Assembly: GCA_027079365.1 (NCBI GenBank)
Contig: JALWVW010000060.1
Span: 1-7,573, forward strand
Source: Campylobacteraceae bacterium
GTDB lineage: Bacteria; Campylobacterota; Campylobacteria; Campylobacterales; Sulfurovaceae
Length of the DNA: 7,573 bases
Direction: 5' to 3'
The notes under the pieces are model-generated. The model was not told the origin of the DNA, did no database searches, and was given only the letters and a program-made list of their open reading frames with translations. Positions within the stretch are counted from its first letter, which is position 1. Each line of letters starts with the position of its first letter. Positions 1-5,220 of this stretch are shown here, piece by piece. Both the position numbers and the translations under genes were made by a program.

Positions 1-3
1 TTA

Positions 4-12
4 TGCTAAAAT
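4..12 (+). promoter_or_regulatory. Candidate extended -10 promoter element
   Basis: TGCTAAAAT fits an extended -10 box (TG, one base, TAAAAT). The window begins too close to judge a -35 element. If used, transcription would start near base 19 and give a leader of about 125 nt before rpsP. It competes with the candidate at 116-123. Both rest on pattern only. Confidence 0.3.
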
Positions 13-115
13 CGCGTTCCAAAAGTATTGATGAGTGCTTATGTGTTTAGCCGGCATTCTCATTAGTGGTAGTTGTCAGTACTTATGCATGGTTCTCAGC
101 GGAGCTTTTACGCTG

Positions 116-123
116 GATAAAAT
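116..123 (+). promoter_or_regulatory. Candidate -10 promoter for the rpsP operon
   Basis: GATAAAAT places a TAAAAT hexamer at 118-123, with no recognisable -35 box 17 nt upstream, as is usual for the main sigma factor in Campylobacterota. Transcription would start near 130, just ahead of the AAGGA at 136-140. The same octamer occurs at 4509-4516 upstream of the lipoprotein gene, which modestly supports a promoter reading. Confidence 0.35.
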
Positions 124-146
124 TTAAAGAAATACAAGGAAACAGT

Positions 147-374
147 ATGACAATGATCAGAATGACAAGAATGGGTAGAAAAAAGAAGCCTTTTTACAGA
201 ATCGTCGTAACAGACAGCAGAAAGAGAAGAGACAGCGGTTGGATCGAGGCTATCGGTCACTATAATCCGGTATCAGCGAACAAAGAGCTTACATTGGATG
301 AAGAGAGACTCAACTACTGGATAGGTGTAGGTGCACAGATGAGCCCTACTGTCAAAAGACTGGCAAAAAGATAA
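147..374 (+). CDS. rpsP: Small ribosomal subunit protein bS16
   Basis: This 75-residue protein is ribosomal protein S16, a 16S rRNA-binding component of the 30S subunit needed for its assembly. The N-terminal family signature is clear: an Arg-Met-Gly-Arg-Lys-Lys stretch near residues 8-13, then PFYRIVVTDSRKRRD (15-29) and the GWIEAIGHYNP segment (31-41). Seventy-five residues matches my memory of Campylobacter S16. The start is ATG 147, because AAGGA (136-140) lies 6 nt upstream; the frame remains open back to a GTG at 66, but that start has no ribosome binding site and would add 27 unrelated residues. It is the first gene of the operon, and khpA begins 3 nt after its stop. Identification is secure. 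Confidence 0.97.
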   Translation: MTMIRMTRMGRKKKPFYRIVVTDSRKRRDSGWIEAIGHYNPVSANKELTLDEERLNYWIGVGAQMSPTVKRLAKR

Positions 375-377
375 TCC

Positions 378-620
378 ATGGCAAAAGATTTTGTGCTCGC
401 CTATGCCAAAATGATCGTCAAGTATCCGGAAGCTGTCTCGATAGAGGTGGCAGATATGGATGAGGCGGCAGAGGAGATCACAGTCTATGCAGATCCTGCA
501 GATGTAGGAAAGCTGATAGGCAAAGAAGGTCGCATGATCAATGCAATCAAAACAGTTATTTCGGGCTGCAAAGCCAAGCATGGCAAAAGCTACAGGGTCA
601 ATGTCAAGGCGAATAGCTAA
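378..620 (+). CDS. khpA: KH-domain RNA-binding protein KhpA
   Basis: This 80-residue protein is a single type II KH domain of the KhpA (YlqC) family, a small RNA chaperone-like protein that in Gram-positive bacteria pairs with KhpB/Jag and affects RNA fate and cell growth. The nucleic-acid-binding loop Gly-Lys-Glu-Gly is at residues 48-51, inside VGKLIGKEGRMINAIK (43-58), followed by the helix and a final strand (SYRVNVKA, 71-78). The start codon is 3 nt after the rpsP stop, with no strong ribosome binding site, so translation is probably coupled to rpsP. The position between rpsP and rimM is the usual one in this phylum. Its target RNAs cannot be read from the sequence. The family call is firm, the function less so. 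Confidence 0.93.
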   Translation: MAKDFVLAYAKMIVKYPEAVSIEVADMDEAAEEITVYADPADVGKLIGKEGRMINAIKTVISGCKAKHGKSYRVNVKANS

Positions 621-623
621 GCA

Positions 624-1151
624 ATGCATAACGAGCCACTTTTTATCGCTCAGATAGGGCGTACCGTAGGACTACATGGTGATCTCAAGCTCCATCTTCA
701 TACCGATTTTCCCGAACAGTTTCAAGTTGGAGCTTCGTTAGAGAGCAGCAGGGGCACTTTGGAGATCTCTGCATATAATCCTGCCAGAAGCCTGATACGT
801 TTTGTGGGTTACGCCTCTATTGATGCAGCGAAAAAACTTACCAATACCAAGCTTTACAGTACGGCAGAGCAGACGAAAGAAGCCTGCAGCCTTGATGAAG
901 GGGAGTATTTCTGGTTTGATATTATTGGCGCGTCACTCTATGAAGGCGAACTACTACTGGGAGTAGTGGAAGATATCGACCGTATGCCGAGTGCTGATTA
1001 TCTGGTAATCAAGACCGCACAGGGACTTGTCGAATCTGGTGCAGCGAAAGACTTTCTGCTACCGTATATTCCGCGATATATCCTTTCTGTGGAGAGTGAA
1101 GCCAAGAAAGTACTAGCCAAAGATGCCAAAGAGATACTGGATGCGAGCTAG
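624..1151 (+). CDS. rimM: Ribosome maturation factor RimM
   Basis: RimM (175 residues) is an assembly factor for the 30S subunit that binds S19 and promotes maturation of the 16S 3' (head) domain. The N-terminal RimM barrel begins with the family signature IGRTVGLHGDLK at residues 11-22. The C-terminal PRC-barrel starts around EGEYFWFDIIGA (92-103) and ends with the conserved DFLLPYIP stretch (143-150). The length is typical of the family. The gene starts 3 nt after khpA, and its 15-nt stop/start junction is almost identical to that of the next gene, trmD. No good Shine-Dalgarno is present at the usual distance; AAGG at 606-609 is too far, so coupling to khpA is likely. Confidence 0.96.
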   Translation: MHNEPLFIAQIGRTVGLHGDLKLHLHTDFPEQFQVGASLESSRGTLEISAYNPARSLIRFVGYASIDAAKKLTNTKLYSTAEQTKEACSLDEGEYFWFDIIGASLYEGELLLGVVEDIDRMPSADYLVIKTAQGLVESGAAKDFLLPYIPRYILSVESEAKKVLAKDAKEILDAS

Positions 1152-1154
1152 GCA

Positions 1155-1847
1155 ATGCATTTTACATTTGTAACCCTTTTCCCTCAAATTATAGAAGGTT
1201 ACTTTTCTGATTCAATACTGGCGCGTGCGGTTGAGGAGGAGAAGATTACCCTTGCGTATTACAACCCCAGAGACTATACGACCAACAAACACCTTAAAGT
1301 AGATGAGCCGATGATCGGTGGTGGTGCAGGAATGCTGATGACCCCCCAACCGCTGGATGATACACTCAAAGCCATCAAGACAGAAGCACCTGAAGCGCAT
1401 ATCGTATTTCTTACACCTGTGGCCAAACCATTTAGACAAATTGATGCCAAAAGGTTGGCAAAGAAGCGTCATATCGTATTGGTTAGCGGCCGTTATGAGG
1501 GGATAGATGAGCGGGTGATTGAAATGCATGCAGATGAGCTTTTCTCTGTGGGAGACTTTATCTTGACCGGTGGAGAGCTTCCCTCAATGATGCTTTGTGA
1601 TGCGATATCCCGTAATGTAGAAGGAGTGTTGGGTAACAGTGATTCGCTTACTACTGAGAGTTTTGAAGCGTCACTTTTAGAAGCACCCTCTTTCAGTAAA
1701 CCCAAACTCTATCAAAATATTCCCGTCGTTTCAGAGTTTCTAAAGGGGAATCATAGTAAAATCGCAGACTTAAAAAAACGGATGGCTTTGTTCAAAACAA
1801 AGTATTTTAGACCCGACATTTATGCAAAAGCAAAGGCAAAACAATGA
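1155..1847 (+). CDS. trmD: tRNA (guanine(37)-N1)-methyltransferase TrmD
   Basis: TrmD (230 residues) methylates N1 of G37, 3' of the anticodon in a subset of tRNAs, using S-adenosylmethionine, and so prevents +1 frameshifting. The SPOUT trefoil-knot hallmarks are present: DEPMIGGGAGM (50-60), SGRYEGIDERV (111-121) and SVGDFILTGGELPSM (131-145). The likely catalytic Asp is residue 149, in the Asp-Ala-Ile-Ser-Arg motif that matches the catalytic Asp of the Haemophilus enzyme (Asp169 from memory). The C-terminal domain keeps the GNHSKI motif (198-203), needed for tRNA binding. The gene starts 3 nt after rimM and its last codons overlap rplS by 4 nt (ATGA). The family usually has around 230-250 residues, so it looks complete. 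Confidence 0.97.
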   Translation: MHFTFVTLFPQIIEGYFSDSILARAVEEEKITLAYYNPRDYTTNKHLKVDEPMIGGGAGMLMTPQPLDDTLKAIKTEAPEAHIVFLTPVAKPFRQIDAKRLAKKRHIVLVSGRYEGIDERVIEMHADELFSVGDFILTGGELPSMMLCDAISRNVEGVLGNSDSLTTESFEASLLEAPSFSKPKLYQNIPVVSEFLKGNHSKIADLKKRMALFKTKYFRPDIYAKAKAKQ

Positions 1848-2203
1848 AAAACAAATACATAGAAAGCTTTGAAAAAGCACAACTAGAGGGGAAAGCAGTA
1901 CCCGAGTTCAGAGCTGGTGATACACTGAGAGTCGCAGTAACGATCACAGAGGGAAACAAGACAAGAGTACAGAACTATGAAGGTGTATGCATCGCCATTA
2001 GAGGCGAAGGTACCGGTAGAACATTCAATGTCAGAAAGATCGGCGCCAACTCTGTGGGTGTAGAAAGAACATTCCCTCTCTATTCTGACAGCATCGACAG
2101 TATCACAGTGCTTAGAAGAGGTAGGGTCAGAAGAGCGAAGCTGTTCTATCTAAGAGAGAGAAAGGGTAAGTCGGCTCGTATCAAAGAGCTCAGAAGAAAG
2201 TAA
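1844..2203 (+). CDS. rplS: Large ribosomal subunit protein bL19
   Basis: L19 (119 residues) sits at the 30S-50S interface and contributes to intersubunit bridges. Family features run the length of the protein: GKAVPEFRAGDTLRV (16-30), the Arg-Val-Gln-Asn-Tyr-Glu-Gly core (41-47), then the GVERTFPLYS segment (72-81) and the basic tail RRGRVRRAKLFYLRERKGK (91-109). The start ATG overlaps the trmD stop (ATGA), and AAAGG at 1832-1836 gives a well-spaced ribosome binding site, unlike the two preceding genes. It ends the operon and is followed by a structured intergenic region. In E. coli rplS also closes the rpsP-rimM-trmD-rplS operon. Confidence 0.97.
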   Translation: MKNKYIESFEKAQLEGKAVPEFRAGDTLRVAVTITEGNKTRVQNYEGVCIAIRGEGTGRTFNVRKIGANSVGVERTFPLYSDSIDSITVLRRGRVRRAKLFYLRERKGKSARIKELRRK

Positions 2204-2222
2204 TCTTTCTTTCGTCCTATTT

Positions 2223-2313
2223 TACTTCATCTTTGACCGAATGGATCTTTTTCCGTTTGGTCACTTACCTTTTGTAAGCTTCCGCACTCTAAAAACTTCA
2301 TTTGACCAAATCT
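2223..2313 (+). repeat. Imperfect direct repeats with an intervening inverted copy
   Basis: The element ACTTCATCTTTGACCGAAT (2224-2242) recurs, shortened by 2 nt and with one substitution, as ACTTCATTTGACCAAAT (2295-2311). The complement of TGACCAAA is found between them as TTTGGTCA (2256-2263), so the central copy could pair with either flank. The downstream copy also contains the near-palindrome ATTTGACCAAAT (2300-2311). It could be an RNA switch, a degraded small repeat, or chance. Confidence 0.4.
2234..2263 (+). terminator. Stem-loop after the ribosomal operon (candidate terminator)
   Basis: TGACCGAATGG (2234-2244) pairs with CCGTTTGGTCA (2253-2263) over 11 bp, including two G-T pairs, around an 8-nt T-rich loop. 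It lies 30 nt after the rplS stop, where a terminator or mRNA 3'-end stabiliser would be expected. It lacks the immediate U-run of a classical intrinsic terminator: the next bases form a second small hairpin, CTTAC (2264-2268) with GTAAG (2274-2278). The structure itself is visible; its function as a terminator is inferred. Confidence 0.45.
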
Positions 2314-2403
2314 AAAGCAAACTAGAACGAAATAAGCCTTGTTAGAACATAAATGATAGAATCTTTACTTTCTTATGTTATATAAAATTTCAACTTGTTC
2401 TAC

Positions 2404-2409
2404 TATAAT
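2404..2409 (+). promoter_or_regulatory. -10 promoter for the membrane-protein gene
   Basis: A consensus TATAAT at 2404-2409 lies 26 nt before the GTG start at 2436, so transcription would begin near 2416 with a leader of about 20 nt containing AAGGA (2424-2428). The upstream 60 bases are AT-rich and lack a TTGACA-like -35 box, which fits Campylobacterota promoters. Confidence 0.5.
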
Positions 2410-2435
2410 ACCTATTATTTTACAAGGACTGTGCT

Positions 2436-3029
2436 GTGTCAATACTCCAGAAAATACTACGAAAAGCGATCATGTTGGTGCAGCTAGTGCTGGTGGTGAT
2501 CTTCATCGTCTTTGAAGAGATTATTTGGGAGGGCTTTGCCAAGCCTATCTATATCTTTATCCATGAGCTGCATGTTCTTCAGAAACTTCAGACCAAGCTC
2601 CAGTCTATTGACCGTTATGTGATACTTATTTTGTTTGTGGTGCTACTGGTTGGTGTAGAGTTTGCTGGTATTACTGCAGGTGTCATGGCAGTCAAAGGGA
2701 TGGTGATATCAGCGGTGCTGCTTTATGCGCTGAAGATTCCTATTGCAGCCTTTACTTTTTGGCTTTTTAGGGCTACGGAAGAGAAGCTTCTCTCTTTTGC
2801 ATGGTTCAAGTATCTTTATGAAAAGGTACTGGCTCTTTTTGAGTGGATCAAATCACGGGAGATTTATAAGCGTACCATACAGGGGACCAAAAGATTGAAG
2901 TTGCAGATCAAAAGTTTTATCAAAACTTTCAAGCAGAACTACCTCTCTGGAGAGAATACACTTTCTAAGCGTTTTATGCGACTCTATTACTTGGTAAAAC
3001 AGATGATCCGTAAAGAGGACAAGGTCTAG
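2436..3029 (+). CDS. Predicted three-helix inner-membrane protein, function unknown
   Basis: I do not recognise this 197-residue protein. The start is GTG 2436, chosen because AAGGA (2424-2428) lies 7 nt upstream. Hydrophobic segments are at about residues 12-32, 61-82 and 88-112; the first two are separated by an amphipathic stretch rich in Ile, His and Gln. Residues 113-197 form a soluble tail with many Lys and Arg residues and regularly spaced aromatics, likely helical and cytoplasmic by the positive-inside rule. No catalytic or metal-binding motif is visible. It appears to be a single-gene unit with its own TATAAT box, and its stop codon overlaps the stop of smpB on the other strand. It may be a lineage-specific conserved hypothetical protein; its function cannot be inferred. 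Confidence 0.8.
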   Translation: MSILQKILRKAIMLVQLVLVVIFIVFEEIIWEGFAKPIYIFIHELHVLQKLQTKLQSIDRYVILILFVVLLVGVEFAGITAGVMAVKGMVISAVLLYALKIPIAAFTFWLFRATEEKLLSFAWFKYLYEKVLALFEWIKSREIYKRTIQGTKRLKLQIKSFIKTFKQNYLSGENTLSKRFMRLYYLVKQMIRKEDKV

Positions 3030-3487
3030 TAACTTCTGCTTTTTATGGCCTGCTTTGCCTCTCTGTCAAGGGTTTTTGCTTTGAGGTCTGCACGCTTATC
3101 ATGGAGTTTTTTCCCTTTGGCAACGGCAATACTGACTTTGACAAGATTGCGTTCATTGAAATAGAGAATCAGTGGTACGACAGTCAATCCCTCTTTGTGT
3201 ATCTTTAGATAGATCTTTTCTATTTGTTTTTTGTGCAGCAGAAGCTTTCTGGGGGTTCGGCTGTCGCGGCTGTAGTGCCGGTTGGTTGTCTCAAGTTCTG
3301 CGATATGGGCATTCATGAGGTGGAGTTCCCCTTTGATGAAGCGACAGAAAGCATCATTGAGGTTGGCACGCTTGGCGCGTAGCGCTTTGACCTCAGAGCC
3401 TTGCAGTACAATACCTGCTTCGAACTTCTCTAATATCTCATAATCATGTCTGGCTTTTTTATTTTGTGCTATAAGATTGATTGCCAA
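3026..3487 (-). CDS. smpB: SsrA-binding protein SmpB
   Basis: SmpB binds tmRNA and delivers it to stalled ribosomes for trans-translation, tagging the unfinished protein for degradation. The protein (153 residues from the chosen start) keeps the OB-fold core: the segment around EAGIVLQGSEVKALR (23-37), RKLLLHKKQI (80-89) and the tail motif KGKKLHDKR (125-133), followed by a basic C-terminal tail that enters the ribosomal decoding centre and mRNA channel. Two TTG starts are possible. TTG 3487 is preferred because AAGGGG ends 9 nt upstream; the outer TTG at 3496 directly abuts that sequence and would add three residues. The gene is convergent with the membrane-protein gene, the stops overlapping in CTAG, and divergent from the SppA-like gene. 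The tmRNA gene itself is not in the window. Confidence 0.95.
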   Translation of the reverse strand: MAINLIAQNKKARHDYEILEKFEAGIVLQGSEVKALRAKRANLNDAFCRFIKGELHLMNAHIAELETTNRHYSRDSRTPRKLLLHKKQIEKIYLKIHKEGLTVVPLILYFNERNLVKVSIAVAKGKKLHDKRADLKAKTLDREAKQAIKSRSY

Positions 3488-3520
3488 GGTGTACAACCCC
3501 TTTATTAATCATTTTCCGGC

Positions 3521-3529
3521 ATTATACCA
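3521..3529 (-). promoter_or_regulatory. Extended -10 promoter for smpB
   Basis: Read on the minus strand, TGGTATAAT is an extended -10 box with a perfect TATAAT. Transcription would start near 3514, leaving a leader of about 27 nt before TTG 3487. On the plus strand the same bases read ATTATACCA, a weak -10 for the divergent sppA-like gene, so the two promoters may overlap. Confidence 0.5.
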
Positions 3530-3553
3530 CATTTCAAACTTAAAGGAGAGTGC

Positions 3554-4459
3554 ATGGGTGATGTGGACAAGTATCAGATCAAGGTGCTGAAGAAGCAGAT
3601 GTTTATCAGTACCCTCAAAGCCTGGATCATTGGTGTTATTTTAATTGCAGAGTTGTTATTTATTGGTATGTATTTTGTCAAAAGTGGGCTTTTGGGGACG
3701 ACTGTCTCAGCAGGCAAAAAGATAGCAGTAATTCATTATGATAAAGAGGTTACTGAGGCGTATACCGCCAAGATTATGGAGAAGATGGATCGAATCAGGG
3801 AAAACAAAAGCTATAAAGAGATTCTGTTTGTGATGGCATCTCCTGGTGGCTCACCAACAGCAAGCGAAGAGCTTTCTGAGTATCTCAAATTCTTCCAGAA
3901 GACAAAGCCGATCACCATGTATGTCTCGTCTATTGCGGCCAGTGGTGGTTATTATATCGCATCAGCGATCAAACCGCTCATTGCTAACAAAAATGCCATT
4001 ATAGGCTCTATCGGTGTGATCATGCCACATTATAATCTAGGAGAATTGGCAAAAAAAATAGGTATCACAGAAGATTATCTGGCAGCAGGAAAATACAAGA
4101 AGCCCATCTCTATGTTTAAAGAGATCGATGATGAGAACAGAAAATATATGACAGAGCATCTGTTGAAGCCCACTTATGAGAATTTCATCAATGCGGTTGC
4201 TGTCAATAGGGGTATTAGTAGAGACAAGTTGCTTCCTTTTGCCGATGGCAAGATTTATATTGCCAATGCACCAGAGGTCAAAGGCGTGCTGGTGGATAAA
4301 ATTTCCTCTCTTTATAAGATCAAAAAAGCATTACGCAAAAAATATGGTGCAGAGATAGCGTTTGAAAAAGTAGAAATTGAAAAGAAGTACCCTTTTCTTC
4401 CAGAGATAAAAGTGGACATCGGACTTGAGACATTGCTTGAAAATTTCAAAATGAAGTAG
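3554..4459 (+). CDS. sppA: S49-family signal peptide peptidase (SppA-like)
   Basis: This 301-residue protein is a single-domain S49 serine peptidase of the SppA type, which degrades leftover signal peptides and some membrane protein segments. A short cytoplasmic N-terminus is followed by one membrane anchor at residues 23-43, placing the catalytic domain in the periplasm. The Ser/Lys dyad is readable: nucleophile Ser130 in SSIAASGGYYIA (125-136) and general base Lys182 in the Gly-Lys-Tyr-Lys motif (179-182). The oxyanion-region ASPGGSP (95-101) and the SIGVI segment (152-156) are also conserved. It is about half the length of E. coli SppA, which has two tandem domains, and so resembles Bacillus SppA and the Campylobacter homologue, which assemble as oligomers. 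AAGGAG (3543-3548) fixes ATG 3554. Either SppA or another S49 paralogue is possible. Confidence 0.92.
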   Translation: MGDVDKYQIKVLKKQMFISTLKAWIIGVILIAELLFIGMYFVKSGLLGTTVSAGKKIAVIHYDKEVTEAYTAKIMEKMDRIRENKSYKEILFVMASPGGSPTASEELSEYLKFFQKTKPITMYVSSIAASGGYYIASAIKPLIANKNAIIGSIGVIMPHYNLGELAKKIGITEDYLAAGKYKKPISMFKEIDDENRKYMTEHLLKPTYENFINAVAVNRGISRDKLLPFADGKIYIANAPEVKGVLVDKISSLYKIKKALRKKYGAEIAFEKVEIEKKYPFLPEIKVDIGLETLLENFKMK

Positions 4460-4471
4460 GACTCTTTTAAG

Positions 4472-4487
4472 TATTTTCATGAAAATA
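4472..4487 (+). promoter_or_regulatory. 16-bp perfect palindrome, candidate operator or hairpin
   Basis: TATTTTCATGAAAATA is a perfect 16-bp palindrome, 12 nt after the sppA-like stop and 23 nt before the GATAAAAT -10 candidate at 4509. A dimeric transcription factor could bind it next to the -35 region. As RNA it gives only a 6-bp AT-rich stem with a CATG loop, which would be a weak terminator. Either role is inferred. Confidence 0.4.
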
Positions 4488-4508
4488 AGCAAAAATTTAT
4501 CTAGCTGA

Positions 4509-4516
4509 GATAAAAT
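4509..4516 (+). promoter_or_regulatory. Candidate -10 promoter for the lipoprotein gene
   Basis: GATAAAAT gives a TAAAAT hexamer at 4511-4516, the same octamer as at 116-123. Transcription would start near 4523, so an ATG at 4526 would have almost no leader, while the GTG at 4550 would have a normal one with AGAGGA in it. This supports the GTG start. Confidence 0.45.
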
Positions 4517-4549
4517 GGTTTATTAATGATTTTTCATAGAGGAACTTTG

Positions 4550-5170
4550 GTGATAGGAAAAATTTTACGACTAACCATAGCAGGGTGTAGTGCATTGCTT
4601 CTGACCGCGTGTTTTGATCTTGCAGCACAAAGCAAGTATGTCGAAATAGATCAAGATGCTACAGGATATAGTATAGTTTTGGGACCGGAAACTACTTCAG
4701 ATAGTGACCGAGTGATCTACACTATCGTCTCTCCTCCTACACATGGAACACTTGATATCAGCAAACTTCCTGAGGTTTCCTACGCCCCAGACAGTGGCTA
4801 TACAGGCAAAGACTTGTTTACTTTTAAGCTGAGTGATGGCGAAGATGAGTCCAATGTGGCGCGTATTATGATTACGGTAAAGGCATTAAAACAAGACAAT
4901 CAAGCACCTATAGCGCATATAGTCATAGAGGGTGAAGTATTGGTGTCAGAGGGAGACATAGTCTCGCTCTCAGGTGCTACCAGCAGTGATGAAGATGGAG
5001 ATATCGTCAGCTATGAATGGCGTGAAGAGGATACGCTCATACACACAGGACCCCTCTATGATGCAAATCTTTCGGCAGGAAGTCACACTATTACCCTTAG
5101 GGTGACCGATGATCAAAATGCTACAGGCGAAGAGTCGATAGAGATTATTGTGAATGCACTCTCAGAGTGA
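4550..5170 (+). CDS. Small lipoprotein with Ig/cadherin-like and PKD domains
   Basis: This is a predicted 206-residue surface lipoprotein. The signal peptide (residues 1-20) ends in the lipobox Leu-Thr-Ala-Cys, so Cys21 would be lipidated; the absence of Asp at +2 allows outer-membrane sorting. Residues 31-113 look like a bacterial Ig/cadherin-like repeat, with the typical His-Gly-Thr-Leu, Tyr-Ala-Pro, Gly-Tyr-Thr-Gly-Lys-Asp and Lys-Leu-Ser-Asp-Gly elements. Residues 119-203 form a PKD domain: NQAPIAH opening, acidic SSDEDGDIVSYEW (145-157), and SAGSHTITLRVTDDQN (175-190). Acidic loops suggest calcium binding. No enzyme domain is present, so adhesion, a binding scaffold or envelope structure are all possible. 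GTG 4550 is chosen because AGAGGA (4538-4543) lies 6 nt upstream; ATG 4526 would add eight residues and has no ribosome binding site. Confidence 0.85.
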   Translation: MIGKILRLTIAGCSALLLTACFDLAAQSKYVEIDQDATGYSIVLGPETTSDSDRVIYTIVSPPTHGTLDISKLPEVSYAPDSGYTGKDLFTFKLSDGEDESNVARIMITVKALKQDNQAPIAHIVIEGEVLVSEGDIVSLSGATSSDEDGDIVSYEWREEDTLIHTGPLYDANLSAGSHTITLRVTDDQNATGEESIEIIVNALSE

Positions 5171-5176
5171 AGTTAT

Positions 5177-5204
5177 GGGCAGCACCTATTTTTAGAGGTG
5201 CCCC
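5177..5204. terminator. Stem-loop between convergent lipoprotein and ispE genes
   Basis: GCACCT (5182-5187) pairs with AGGTGC (5196-5201) around an 8-nt loop; beyond a 2-nt bulge, GGG (5177-5179) adds three pairs with CCC (5202-5204). It starts 7 nt after the lipoprotein stop and lies 17 nt beyond the ispE stop, where a bidirectional terminator would sit. Neither strand has a following U-run, so termination is uncertain. Confidence 0.4.
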
Positions 5205-5220
5205 GGAGGCCTGGTGACAA

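Larger units (their letters stand above)
1..146 (+). promoter_or_regulatory. 5' leader of the rpsP operon
   Basis: No credible gene is seen in this stretch. All three forward frames hit a stop early except one that runs in frame into rpsP without a ribosome binding site of its own. It contains an extended -10-like TGCTAAAAT at 4-12 and a second candidate GATAAAAT at 116-123. Two possible hairpins lie between them: ATGAGTGC (31-38) with GCATTCTCAT (54-63, 2-nt bulge), and CAGCG (97-101) with CGCTG (111-115). The second sits about 20 nt upstream of the rpsP ribosome binding site. In relatives ffh commonly lies just upstream, but no part of ffh is recognisable here. Use of the leader in regulation is inference. 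Confidence 0.45.
2204..2435 (+). other. Structured intergenic region after rplS
   Basis: This 232-nt gap holds no plausible gene. It begins with a weak AT-rich stem (2194-2200 with 2205-2211, whose loop contains the rplS stop). An 11-bp stem-loop (2234-2263) and a 5-bp stem-loop (2264-2278) follow. A sequence related to the left arm recurs at 2295-2311. The second half is AT-rich and carries a TATAAT box near 2404. TAGAAC occurs at 2323-2328 and 2343-2348, and TGTTCTA (2396-2402) is the complement of the latter copy. The region probably combines the end of the rplS transcript with the promoter of the next gene; any further role is inference. Confidence 0.6.

Noticed and set aside
66..146. N-terminal extension of rpsP from a GTG at 66
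   Set aside because: It is in frame but lacks a ribosome binding site and encodes residues unlike S16. AAGGA at 136-140 points to ATG 147, giving the expected 75 residues.
273..629. 118-codon open frame on the minus strand over rpsP, khpA and the rimM start
   Set aside because: It lies opposite well-identified genes, is Cys- and His-rich in a way typical of antisense frames, and resembles no known protein.
1212..1705. Two minus-strand open frames inside trmD
   Set aside because: Both are fully covered by trmD, have no ribosome binding site and no recognisable domain.
2194..2211. AAGAAAG/CTTTCTT stem at the rplS stop as an intrinsic terminator
   Set aside because: The stem is 7 bp and nearly all A-T, with the stop codon in the loop and no following U-run, so it is a poor terminator.
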